DNA from: Seison nebaliae
Lineage: Eukaryota; Rotifera; Pararotatoria; Seisonacea; Seisonidae
DNA: 36,264 nucleotides
Reading direction: 5' to 3'
Assembly: GCA_023231475.1 (NCBI GenBank)
Contig: JALJEE010000608.1
Location: forward strand, 1 to 36,264
Shown here in pieces: positions 14,701 through 25,174 of this stretch. The position numbers were made by a program, and so were the translations under genes. Under the pieces are notes generated by a model. It was not told the origin of the DNA and did not search any database. It saw only the letters and a list, made by a program, of their open reading frames with translations. Every line of letters starts with the position of its first letter. Position 1 is the stretch's first letter.

Positions 14701-14813
14701 CGAATTTCATTCCTTGATTAATATTTCCCATTTATTGATTAGATAATGATTGTTTGTTAAGAATAATCTTATTTCAGCGGCATACTAAATAATGAGTCAT
14801 CCATCATTATTCG
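2783..14813. other. 12-kb intergenic region between the head-to-head Shaw genes
   Basis: I find no convincing gene here. The few open frames (at 3317-3499 on minus and at 7768, 8657 and 9480 on plus) are short, of low complexity and without recognisable domains. The region must hold both Shaw promoters, and it may hold non-coding first exons: a TTTCAG acceptor at 14772-14777 precedes the copy 2 start. The palindromic octamer TATCGATA, the core of the Drosophila DRE/DREF promoter element, occurs at 8055, 8544, 8686, 10891 and 13937. Other palindromes are GTCGACGTCGAC near 7138 and TACGTACGTA near 13664. CT/TC-rich microsatellite sequence lies around 7808-7840. Confidence 0.6.
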
Positions 14814-14833
14814 ATGGCATCGGATTCAGATAA
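14792..14833 (+). promoter_or_regulatory. overlapping upstream ORF at the Shaw copy 2 start
   Basis: An ATG at 14792 opens a 13-codon frame that ends at TAA 14831-14833, after the main ATG at 14814 and in a different frame. If the transcript begins upstream or is spliced to the TTTCAG acceptor at 14772-14777, this ATG would be met first and could lower initiation at the channel start. The main start has an in-frame stop at 14793-14795, so the channel frame does not extend upstream. The sequence is seen directly; the regulatory role is inference. Confidence 0.4.
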
Positions 14834-16738
14834 TCGTGTCATATTAAATGTCGGTGGCATCCGCCATGAAACTTACAAAGCAACATTAAAAAAGATACCA
14901 GCAACACGTTTATCAAAATTATCTGAGAATCTTGCTAATTATGATGCACTTCTAAACGAATATTTCTTTGACAGACATCCTGGTGTATTCGGTCAAGTTA
15001 ATAAAGAATTTATTGTAAATTATTTATTGAATAAACTTCTTGTTAGGTATTGAATTATTATCGTACAGGAAAATTACATTATCCGACTGATGTGTGTGGA
15101 CCGTTGTTCGAAGAAGAACTAGAATTTTGGGGCCTGGATGCAAATCAAGTTGAACCATGCTGTTGGATGACGTATACACAACACAGAAATACACAAGAAA
15201 CATTGACAGTGTTAGATCGACTCGATTTAGATTCTGAAAAACCAACCGAAGAAGAGATCGCAAAAAAATTTGGTTGGGAAGATGATCGTGATTATCTGAA
15301 TGGAACGATGCCATGGTACAAAACAATAAAACCTAAAATTTGGCAATTATTCGACGAACCGTCATCATCACAGGCGGCAAGAGTTTGTGTCTTCTTTTTA
15401 CAATTCTATTATTTGATTATTGAATATTTATTCTACTTACAGGTTGTTGCTGGTATCAGTGTTCTGTTCATTGTTGTATCAATCTTATCGTTCTGTTTGA
15501 AGACGCATCCAGATTTGCGAGTTCCTCAATTAACTAATCGTACATTCCTTATTGATGGCAATAATACCTGGTCGTGGAAGATCGAGAAAGACACAACAAA
15601 ACCTCATGCCGTTTTCCTTTATATTGAGAGCATATGTAATGTATGGTTTACATTCGAAATAATTATCCGATTTATTGTTGCTCCATGTAAATTAACATTT
15701 ATGAAATCACCAGTGAATATTATTGATTTTGTTGCAACATTATCATTTTATATTGATTTACTCGTGTCCCGATTACAAATGAATCAGGATAATGAATTAT
15801 TAGAATTCATCTCAATCATTCGAATTATGAGACTATTGAAATTAACGAGACATTCATCCGGTTTAAAAATTCTTATTCATACATTCAAAGCAAGTATGAA
15901 AGAATTGACGTTATTGGTCTTCTTCCTCGTTATTGGAATCGTCATATTCGCTTCCTTAATGTACTATGCGGAGAGGACACAAGTTAATGAGAAAAACAAT
16001 TTTACAAGTATTCCCGTTGGCCTATGGTGGGCCATCGTTACCATGACAACCGTTGGTTATGGTGACATGGTACCCAGAACTTATTTGGGAATGTTAGTCG
16101 GTGGTGTTTGCGCCGTTATAGGTGTGTTGTGTATTGCATTACCAGTACCGGTAATTGTCTCCAATTTCGCAATGTATTATTCTCACACACAAGCGAGAAG
16201 CAAGTTACCGAAAAAACGCCGTCGTGTCTTACCGGTAGAAGCGGTGCGCCCAAAAACTATTCCGACAACGACCATATCAAACAAAATGTCAAAATTTGGT
16301 GGGAATACGAACAATAGTGCGAATAATATGGGAGTTGCTGCATTACCTCTCAAGATGTCGAATGCGATGCACAGAACTCCAATGATAATGCCATCAAATA
16401 CAAGTGGAGGTGCACCTCCATCAATTCATACGAATTCAAAGAAACATAATATTAATAAGAATAATGACAATAAATTAGAGAGTAAACGAAACTCGAAATC
16501 CGAAGGAAATCGAACGACAACTGGATTAGCTTCGGGTCTCCTATGTAATCCAGCCGCCACTATTAGTAATAAGAACAGTCAAGTTAAAGGATCGCCATTA
16601 ACATCGACATTACATGTGGAAACTGATGTTCGTACGGATTTTAAGATGGGAAATGAAACAACAAGGAAATACTCGACCAAAACTTTCAAGAATAATGAGA
16701 AAACTAATTCGAATGAACATCTCCTGGTAAAAATGTAA
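14814..16738 (+). CDS. Shaw: Shaw-type voltage-gated potassium channel, copy 2 (604 aa, three exons)
   Basis: A paralog of the channel at 1084-2782, read away from it. Exons are 14814-14996, 15047-15382 and 15443-16738; introns are 50 and 60 nt and sit at the same codons and phase as in copy 1. Exon 2 is exactly 336 nt in both. The second intron is a multiple of three and has no stop, so an unspliced reading gives a false 20-residue hydrophobic insert before S1. The T1 domain has the H-x5-C-x20-CC motif, S1 starts at 174, S4 is [18 protein letters not shown] is at about 386-391, and [12 protein letters not shown]-like basic sequence follows S6. The Asn/Ser-rich C-tail is about 75 residues longer than in copy 1, which could allow different regulation or partners. 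It resembles Drosophila Shaw slightly more closely than copy 1 does (PSSS-x-AR/AK then VVAG, and [20 protein letters not shown]). Confidence 0.96.
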
Positions 16739-17669
16739 TTCCAAATTTCCATGTGATAATTACAATAAAAAAAGTTTTCAAAAAAAAGTCGATGTCCATT
16801 GAAGAAAATCTGACTAAAAAGATAAAATAAATGTGTTGGAAACTTGATTAACATCATTGGCAACATCATCCGGTGAATGAATTTGATGAATCGATTTTAT
16901 CATCAAATTCATTTTGAATTTATGATAATATAAAAATTGATTCAAAAAGGTTTATTGATGTCAACAATGATTGATAATATGAATCTGGAGACATCTATTT
17001 CTCATAATTATTGCAATCTTGCCGATAATCTCGATAGTTCAATCAATAGAATTATTCATTTAGACTATCATTCTTCCTCGAATATACAAATTTCCAGTCA
17101 AATCAATATTCTCATCATTGTCAGAACCATCCAAAAAAATATATATATATTCATAATGCTGGTTGCGATATGGATGGATGGAATGCAAATCGAACTATTG
17201 TAAATGAATTCAAATCGTTTATTGTTTGAATTCTTCTTCTAAATATATTGTTTCTCATTCTCTATCTCTCTTTTCATTTTCCATTTGAAACCGATAAATC
17301 TTCATAATAATCTTTTTCAAACTTATTTCTCTATTTTCTTTTGAATTTCTGCTCTCTTTCTGGAAAAATAAAATCTTTAGATTCAAAAAATCATTTTCTA
17401 ACAACACAGGACACTCTTGACACTTTTAGAGAAATAATTCTTATTGAGATTATACGAAGGAAATACAGGTAGAAAGGGAAAGTTTCAAATCGATTGTTTA
17501 TTCGATTTATTTACATTTCCATCATTTCATGATCGCTGACCGTTTGGTAGTTGTGTGAAAAAAAAAATTAATTAGACAAGAAAAAAAAACATTCGATTAA
17601 ATTTTATTTTCAGTAAATAAATTTTAAATCATTCACTTCTCTTCTCAATGAAAATTAATTGATGAGAGA
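16739..17669. other. 3' flank of Shaw copy 2, AT-rich
   Basis: It probably holds the 3' UTR of Shaw copy 2; AATAAA-type signals occur near 16764 and 16828. An 88-codon open frame from 16937 has no recognisable domain and begins just after a strong hairpin. A possible acceptor (TATTTTCAG) lies near 17614 upstream of the small ORF. I see no other gene. Confidence 0.5.
16876..16913 (+). other. perfect 14-bp inverted repeat in the Shaw copy 2 3' flank
   Basis: The arms at 16876-16889 and 16900-16913 are exact reverse complements and enclose a 10-nt loop containing ATCGAT. One more G-U pair is possible in RNA. It lies about 140 bp after the Shaw copy 2 stop codon, so it would form a hairpin in the 3' UTR. 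It is too short for a typical animal pre-miRNA. Function unknown. Confidence 0.75.
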
Positions 17670-17954
17670 ATGTATAATTTTTCTTATGAGGATCATCGAA
17701 ACGATTCACAACGTCGTTCGCTTACCAATTCGATAGGTGACTTTGGTAATTTTTCAAGAAATATGTCAAGCGAAGGATCAACTTTGAAATTACAGGATTG
17801 GAACCGATTCTTCGAAAGGAGGAAACGATCAGGAAAAAACGAAGAAAATGATGAGAATAAATTGAAGGATGGTTCGTTCACCATCGATGCAATCATTATC
17901 CTTTCCATTATATGGATTCTTATCATTATTATTATTCTATTTTCTTTCTTGTAA
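17670..17954 (+). CDS. possible 94-residue protein with a C-terminal membrane segment
   Basis: I do not recognise this ORF. It begins with ATG and encodes a polar, charged N-terminal part (about 1-65, with an FFERRKRSGK basic stretch near 48-57) followed by an Ile/Leu-rich hydrophobic stretch (about 72-94) running to the C-terminus, the layout of a tail-anchored membrane protein. It ends 32 nt before the MFAP1 stop on the other strand, so the two would overlap in their 3' UTRs. A TATTTTCAG acceptor about 55 bp upstream would fit a last exon, but I could not find an upstream partner. The mixed N-terminal composition is more gene-like than the shadow frames nearby; the Ile-rich tail is cheap to make in AT-rich DNA. 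It may be spurious. Confidence 0.3.
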   Translation: MYNFSYEDHRNDSQRRSLTNSIGDFGNFSRNMSSEGSTLKLQDWNRFFERRKRSGKNEENDENKLKDGSFTIDAIIILSIIWILIIIIILFSFL

Positions 17955-17985
17955 AGATCCCAGTTTCCTCAAATTAATTAATAGT

Positions 17986-19540
17986 TCAAATTCTTCTCCG
18001 TTTCTTATTTGGATTGACAAATAAATCTTTATTTCCACCACCAAATCTTTTCGTCAGATTCTTCTCTAAACTCTTCTCGAATAATGGTTTCTCAATTTTT
18101 GTCGTATCTTCATTCGTCAAATGAGTATATTTAGTTTGACTTGCCTTACCAAAATTCTTCTTTTGCATTATTTGTGGCAATGTCGACTTGTCGAACAAAT
18201 CGTCCAATGTCGGTTCCATGGCATTTCGGTTAACAATCTCTTCTTCTTCATCCAGAAAGAAAGCACCACGATGATAATATTTTTGAAGGAACTTTATCTT
18301 TCCTTTCTTCTGAACATTTGTTCTCACTTTTTTAAAACCGATTCGATTCCGTTCTTCTTCTGTCATATCTCTCAATTCTTCTCGTTCTATTTTACTTCTT
18401 TCAATTTCCATCTCTTTCTCTCGTTCACGATTTATTCTCCCTAATTCACGTTCTCGCCATGCTGCTATTGATGCTTCATCATCTGAATCATCGTCCGTTA
18501 AAAAATCACATTGAACTTCAATTCCGTTTAATTTCAATGTTGTCTTCTCCGTCGTCAATTTTTCTTCTTCCTCCTTCTTAATTTTCACGACAATCGATCG
18601 CGTCTCCAACATTCGTGCTTTAATTCGTTGTTTCTCTTCTTTCTCCTTATTCTTCTTCTTCTCTTCTTCTATCTCCTTTTCCATCAATGTAATTCTTTCA
18701 CTCTTCTTAATGAAGACCGGTTTCATCTTTAAATGATTTGTTCCGTAAAAATGATTTGTAGAAGAATCTTCTTCTTCGTCTTCTTCTTCTTCTTCTTCAT
18801 CTTCGTCACTATCATCTTCTTCTTCAGATGATGATGATGATGATGATGACTCCACCAATTTTCCTTCTTCATCTGATTTATTTAATGTTAAATCTTTTGA
18901 ATTATTTTTCGATTCAATTAATTCTTTCCTTTGATTATCCATAACTTCCGAATTCAATTGTCGTATACGTGATTTCATCGGTTTAACTTTCACATTTCTA
19001 TTATCACTATCATTCTCATCCGTCTCATCCGTCTCATCTTCACTATTATCATCGTTATCAGAACTGGATTCTGATGATACATCTTCATCGTCATCATCCT
19101 CCACAATTTGTGGTTGTACACGTCGTCGTAGTAATCGTTGTGCACGAGGATCATTCAATTCAGCTTCTTTTACATTATCTAGATCAATTTCTTTCTCTTC
19201 TTCAACGTTCAAACGACGACGGACGTCGACAGAATCAAATGTCGAAATATAATTTTGATTTAATCCTTCAAATCTCTTCTTTGGAATCGATTTCTTTTCA
19301 TTATTCTCATAATCAATCTTCTTCAAACTTGTTCCTTTCTTCTCTTCTCCATCACCAATCGATTCAGGACCTCTATACCATCAGAATTATAAATGAGTGA
19401 ATAAATTATATTTAATTATAAAGAAAAAAAGTAATTAACTTTCCTGGAAAATATCGTTTTATTCTCACTTTCTTCATAGTGAATCCACCCTTGGGATTCG
19501 GCACCTGAATCGCACCAGCTGTTGATAATTGTGAACTCAT
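17986..19540 (-). CDS. MFAP1: MFAP1, spliceosomal protein (495 aa, two exons)
   Basis: Microfibrillar-associated protein 1 is a nuclear component of the spliceosome (B complex, tri-snRNP associated) despite its name. Exon 1 is 19540-19440, the intron is 67 nt (19439-19373) and exon 2 is 19372-17986. The short first exon is missed by simple ORF calling: it encodes the conserved start with STAGAIQVPNPKGG and VRIKRYFPGK, and the join restores the family sequence. The middle is a charged coiled-coil-like region with long acidic and poly-Ser runs, including a TCA-repeat serine run near 18826-18850. The C-terminal third holds the family signature: KFLQKYYHRGAFF, then the EPTLDDLFDKSTLPQIMQ and KNFGKASQTKYTHLTNEDTT segments. 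Length is near the human 439 aa, expanded by low-complexity acidic runs. It diverges from CBP over 1.1 kb. Confidence 0.96.
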
Positions 19541-20630
19541 TCTTTCCGATTAATTGTGAAATAAGAAATCGAAATTGATATTGTTTTGATAAATTGCATA
19601 AATTAATTAATTATTTTAATCATTGTCGTTGCTTTGAATTTGAAAAAAATTGAATTTAAAATAATCTTCTGAGTCGTATAACGGTCGTTTTAATAAGTCA
19701 ATTCGAATTGAAAACTTAGAAGTTAAATTAATTAAATGAAACTGTCTTAACAAATAATCATATTAATATATATGACGAAAATAGAATAATTTAACTTAAT
19801 GTCGATTTTCAATGGTAACCTTTCTAATAATCAATAAGCTTTCCTCTTAAATTTAATAGTTAACTTACTAACATTTCAAACGAAATAAATTGGAAGTTGT
19901 AACTGAAATCTGAAATTTTTTGTCTATGAATAATTCCAATAATCATTCGCTATTTTATAGCAATTTTTCTTTTTTTTAAAGAATGAATTTGAAAATGCCC
20001 GATTATGTTATTTGTCAGTTTAGTTATCGGAGAGGAGAGATGTGGATGTCCAAGAAAATTTTGAAGACCTTCTACCCAATTTGGAGGGTGAAAGTTTAGG
20101 AATTTTTCCGAATAAAATTAGTATTAAATAGTTGATCGAAATGAAAAATTTTAAAAATTTTCTTCACAATCGATGAGGTTCTCCCCTAAAGCTTATGTTT
20201 ATCTCCAAATTTTTTTTTCTATATTTTATTGAATTGAGAGAATGAAGAAATGAGAATTATGAGAGAAGAATTCCGCTTAATGTCTATGTGTCCATGGAGA
20301 ATAGAGCAATTCTGTTGATGAGAAGAGATCAATTTGAATTGTTGCGCAGAATATCCAAAAATAAATGGAATCAGTTAAATTTGAAGATGATTCAATTAAA
20401 ATTTTCCTCTCTCATTCATTCTTCTCCTAATAATTTGACTTTTTTGAAGTTTTATCATTCTTCTTAGATATTCATTCATCAGAAGACGAACCACATCATT
20501 CCATTGTTATTATAAGAAGGTTATTGGGTGACAAATTGGAATCGGAGAAGGGAATTGTCGATTGATCGAACTATCGAATGATCATCAGACGAATAATGAG
20601 AAAGTATTGAAAAGGCATATTAAGATTATA
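19541..20630. promoter_or_regulatory. shared upstream region of MFAP1 and CBP
   Basis: About 1.1 kb between divergent start codons with no convincing coding frame, so it must carry both promoters and 5' UTRs. The frame of CBP exon 1 stays open back to about 20562 but without an ATG. I see no defined promoter motif that I can support. Confidence 0.5.
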
Positions 20631-23600
20631 ATGATGGCAACAGATCAGCAAGTGAAATGCAACGGTCCTTCTCAAACTAAAAGATTACGAGAAGAAGTTT
20701 CTAATTTATCGACACCTGTACAGCATCATACAAGTTTCATTTGTTATTTTATTAAAAAACTTTTTTAATTTCATTTATTTGGAAAGATGAAGTGATTGAA
20801 AATGGACAATATCATCCTCAGAACAATAGTTCATTTATTGCTCCTCCCTCTAACTATCAAGTACCTAGTCAATTATATCTGCAACTCGTTCAACAACAAC
20901 ATCCACAACAATTACATCCAAACTTTCATCCAATGAATTCGAATGATGTTCGAATAATGCAACAACAACAGCAACCAGGTACGACACCGGCTAATACACC
21001 TCATCAATTATCGAATAATTTTAATCAATCATCTCAATCATCATCAACACAGCAATCACAACAACCGATACCGGTACAACGACCACCATCTCGAATCCAT
21101 CAACCATTATCAAATCCACCGATTGACAATAATTCCAATGGTCCTCTATTGACATCCACACCAATTGCCAATATGAATAGTAACAATTCTGTGAAAAGCA
21201 ACAACAACAACGTGAACAATACGAATAGTGTAATGATGAATAATAATAATGGTCGACCGGCAAATACGGTAATGACAATGAATCAAGCACGATTATCTGA
21301 TCGTTTTCAAGAAGCGTTTTCACTCGTTCGACAATTGGTCCAGATAATTCATTCTCAGAAATGTTTATTAATTGACCGATCGAAATCAGTGAATCATTGC
21401 AATCAAGCATTTTGTCCACAGCTCAAAGATCTTCTCATTCACATGGAACAATGTAAACAGAGAACGAATTGTAATCGTAATCATTGTACATCTGTCAGAA
21501 GACTATTGTTACATTGGAGGACATGTAATGGACGTTGTGATGTTTGTGCTGTTCTAATGACACGTTCACACGAACACATATTAGCTCAACCTTATCAGCC
21601 GATTAATTATGGAAATAATATGAATAATATGACACCGCCACTCAGTGCACAACAACAGCAAATGAATGCCACAAATAACATCCATCAACGAACTACGAAA
21701 GACAGAACGCCTTCGATTCCCGCATTCGTTAAACGGAAAGACATTACTGAAATTAATGATAAGAAGTGGCATGCACATGTCAATATTGAAGCGCGAACTC
21801 ATTTGGTGAATAAGATCATTTCAACAATCTTCCCAGATAATTGTCAAATAATACCAAATGATGCACGACTACCAAAGATCATCAATTATGCCAAGGCTGT
21901 TGAGCATCGTGTCTTTTCGGAAGAAGGTGATCGTAATAATTATTTCCGGAGATTAGCCGAAACCATTTTCCGAATTAAACAAGCCGTTGTGGAGAAGAAG
22001 TCGAGTATCAAAAATGTTGATGATGTAAGGAAAGTGATTATTAATGATAATCCACCAAATCATCCAATACCAAATAATGATATAGATCAAAAAATGAAAA
22101 TTATCGATAATACCATACCATTATCTACTACCATCATTACATCTGTCTCACAAATCACTACCACATCTACATCTATCATTAATTCTAATTGTGATACTTC
22201 AGTCACCATCTCCACATCAGTCACAACCGTCTCCTCTACATCGATGGAGTTGACACCAGCCAAAACCACCACCGTTTCCAAGACAATAACGGGAATGAAG
22301 GAATTGACGAAGAAGATTGCTGATTTGAGTTTTAAGAAGAAAATTTTCTTGAAAGAAGTTATCATAAAACATTTCTCACCAATAATCGACCGTTTATTCA
22401 ACATGCCCGAATCTGATGAATTTCGAGAGCCTGTCAATTGGCAAGATTTGAAAATTCCTGATTATCCGAAAATTATAAAAAATCCTATGGATTTGGGAAC
22501 GATTCGGAAACGCATCTTCGATGGATATTATGAAACGCCAGATAAAGTGGTGGATGATTTATGGTTAACTTTCCACAATGCTTGGATGTTCAATCGAAAA
22601 GGTCAGAGAGTTTACAAGAAATGTTCGCGATTGGCTGAAGAATTCGAAATGATAATTGATGAACCATTAAAGAATTTAGGTTATTGCTGTGGTCGTGATC
22701 ATCAATTCATGCCACAAGTATTGATGTGTTATGGACAAAATATGTCTTGTTCAATACCGAAAGATGGAACATATTATTTATGGAAGAATAATCATGTTAA
22801 TCAAGAGAATTTGGCTAATGAGAATTATATGTTCTGTGCCAAATGTTTCGAAGCAATTCATTCACCTGTCATCGCTTTAGGTGATGATCTTTCACAAGCA
22901 TTAGTAGAAGTGAATAAAGACGAATTCATAAAGAAGACGAATGATCAAATGGAAAAAGAAGAATTTGTTTTTTGTAAAATTTGTGGACGACGTAGTCATC
23001 GAATTTGTGTTCTTCATCTCGAACAGATCGAAGGCTTCTACATTTGTAAGAGTTGTGTTGATGACAGACAAGTTAAACGGCAACGGAATGAATTCCGTGC
23101 TAGAGGTTTAACTCATTTATTATAATAAATTATTTAAAGATTTGAATAAATTATTTTAAGATTTACCAAAAACCGAATTGAGTTCATTATTAGAAAGAAA
23201 AGTGAACGAGGAAGCAAATGCCATTGAAGGACGTGTCATTATTCGTGTTCTATCGTCTGTTGACAAACATGTTGAAGTTAATTTGATTAGAAAAATTTAT
23301 TTTCTTTCATTCTTCTTCGAAAGGTTCGTCCATTAATGCGACAACAATTCCCACAATTTCCTTTAAAATTTCCTTATCGTGCGAAAGCGATCTTCGCTTT
23401 TCAGGAACATGACAATGTCGATATTGTTTTTTTCGCCTTATTAGTTCAAGAATATGGAAGTGAATGTCCCGAACCAAATTCTCGGTTATATTTCATTCGA
23501 TTTGTTTGCTCCTAATGATTATTTCCAATTCTCTTAGACGAGTATATGTCTCATATTTGGATTCGGTTCATTATTTTCGAAGGAAACAATATCGGACGAG

Positions 23601-25134
23601 TTTGTATCATAAAATTCTCATTCATTATTTGGAACATGTAAAATCATTGGGATTTCGATATGCTCATATTTGGGCTTGTCCTCCATCAGAAGGTGACGAT
23701 TATATTTTCCATTCGCATCCACCTGAACAGAAAACGCCAAAACAAAAACGATTATGTGAATGGTATATTACCATGTGTCTGATGGCACAATTACAAGGAG
23801 CGATAGTTTGGAAGAAGGACATCTCTCAATATTTGGAAGACAAAGAAAATCTCGCCACTAAAATGCCATATTTCGAAGGAGATTTCTGGCCGTCCACTTT
23901 AGAAGAATGTATCAAAGAAGTGGAGGATGAAAAGGAACGATTGAAGAAAGAGATGGATGAAGGTAATAATGGTTTTGATGATGATAATTCGCCCAACATG
24001 ATGAATTCGATGAATGATCAAAAGAAATTCGGGAGAAGTTTATCGAAGAGTAAAAAGAATAAAAAGAATTCATTGTCGAAGAATAGTCGTTCTGGTGGGA
24101 AGAAGCGACAAGCAGTTGTTCAATGTGATCTTAATTTGAAAGTGAAGAGTGTAGTGGAGAAACATGCTAGTGTCTTCTTTGTTATTTGTCTTATCGATCC
24201 GCCAAGTGCACAAAATCTCGGTCCCATTCGTGATCCTGATCCGACGATGCATTGTGACTTAATGGATGGAAGAGATGTTTTCTTATCGACTTGTCGAGAG
24301 AAGCATTTGGAATTCTCATCGTTGAGACGTACGAAATTTTCGACGATGTCATTATTGCAAATCATTGCTATTCAAAATAATCATGATAGTGCAAACTTCA
24401 ATTGTAACGAATGTAAAATTCAAATGAAAGATCGATTCCACTGTACCAAATGTGACGATTTCGATTTGTGTACTTTCTGCCATCAATATGTGAAGCATGA
24501 ACACAAATTGGAATTCTGTTCAATTCAAGCAAGTACGAAATCGTTGGCAGACAAGAATGAAGTACTTCATATGGCACAAGAAGCGATCGTCCATGTTGCA
24601 CGATGTAAAAATGCAAATTGTCAGAGACATCTCTGTAGTCAAATCAAGAAGATTATGCGACATAGAGAAGTGTGTAAGCGGAGTGAAGCATGTCATGCTT
24701 GTCGTCGTCTGATGTCGATAGTGAAGACGCATGCTGAGAATTGTCCATTGGAAGGAGATTCTTGTCCAGTTTTGAAATGTGCCGAACAAAAGGCGAAATT
24801 ACGTCGTACTCGAGCGGCGGATCAAGCCATTACTAGACGTCGAATGAAAGGAATGAATCAGTTAATGAAAGGTACATCGAGTCATAATAATAGTACGAGT
24901 ACAACGGCTAGTACACCGTCAGCAAGAAATTCACCGTCATATGGTGGAAATGGAAATGATTCGAAATATGGAACGAAAGAATCAGCAGAAGTTGTACATC
25001 AACAAATGGGGAAACAAAATCATTCGATGAAAAATAATCAGAGAAATAATAATGATATAAATAATAATAATAATAAAGGTGGAGGAACATTTATGAGAGA
25101 TAATAATAATAATGGCCGAAGTAAAGATATGAGA

Positions 25135-25174
<40 letters not shown>

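Noticed and set aside
15050-16738. Single 562-residue reading of Shaw copy 2 exons 2 and 3
   Set aside because: It starts at TTG inside exon 2 and includes a 60-nt intron; alignment with copy 1 and fly Shaw shows that the insert is not coding.
19074-19400. 108-codon plus-strand frame opposite MFAP1
   Set aside because: It is a His/Val-rich shadow of the acidic and Asp-rich MFAP1 coding sequence.
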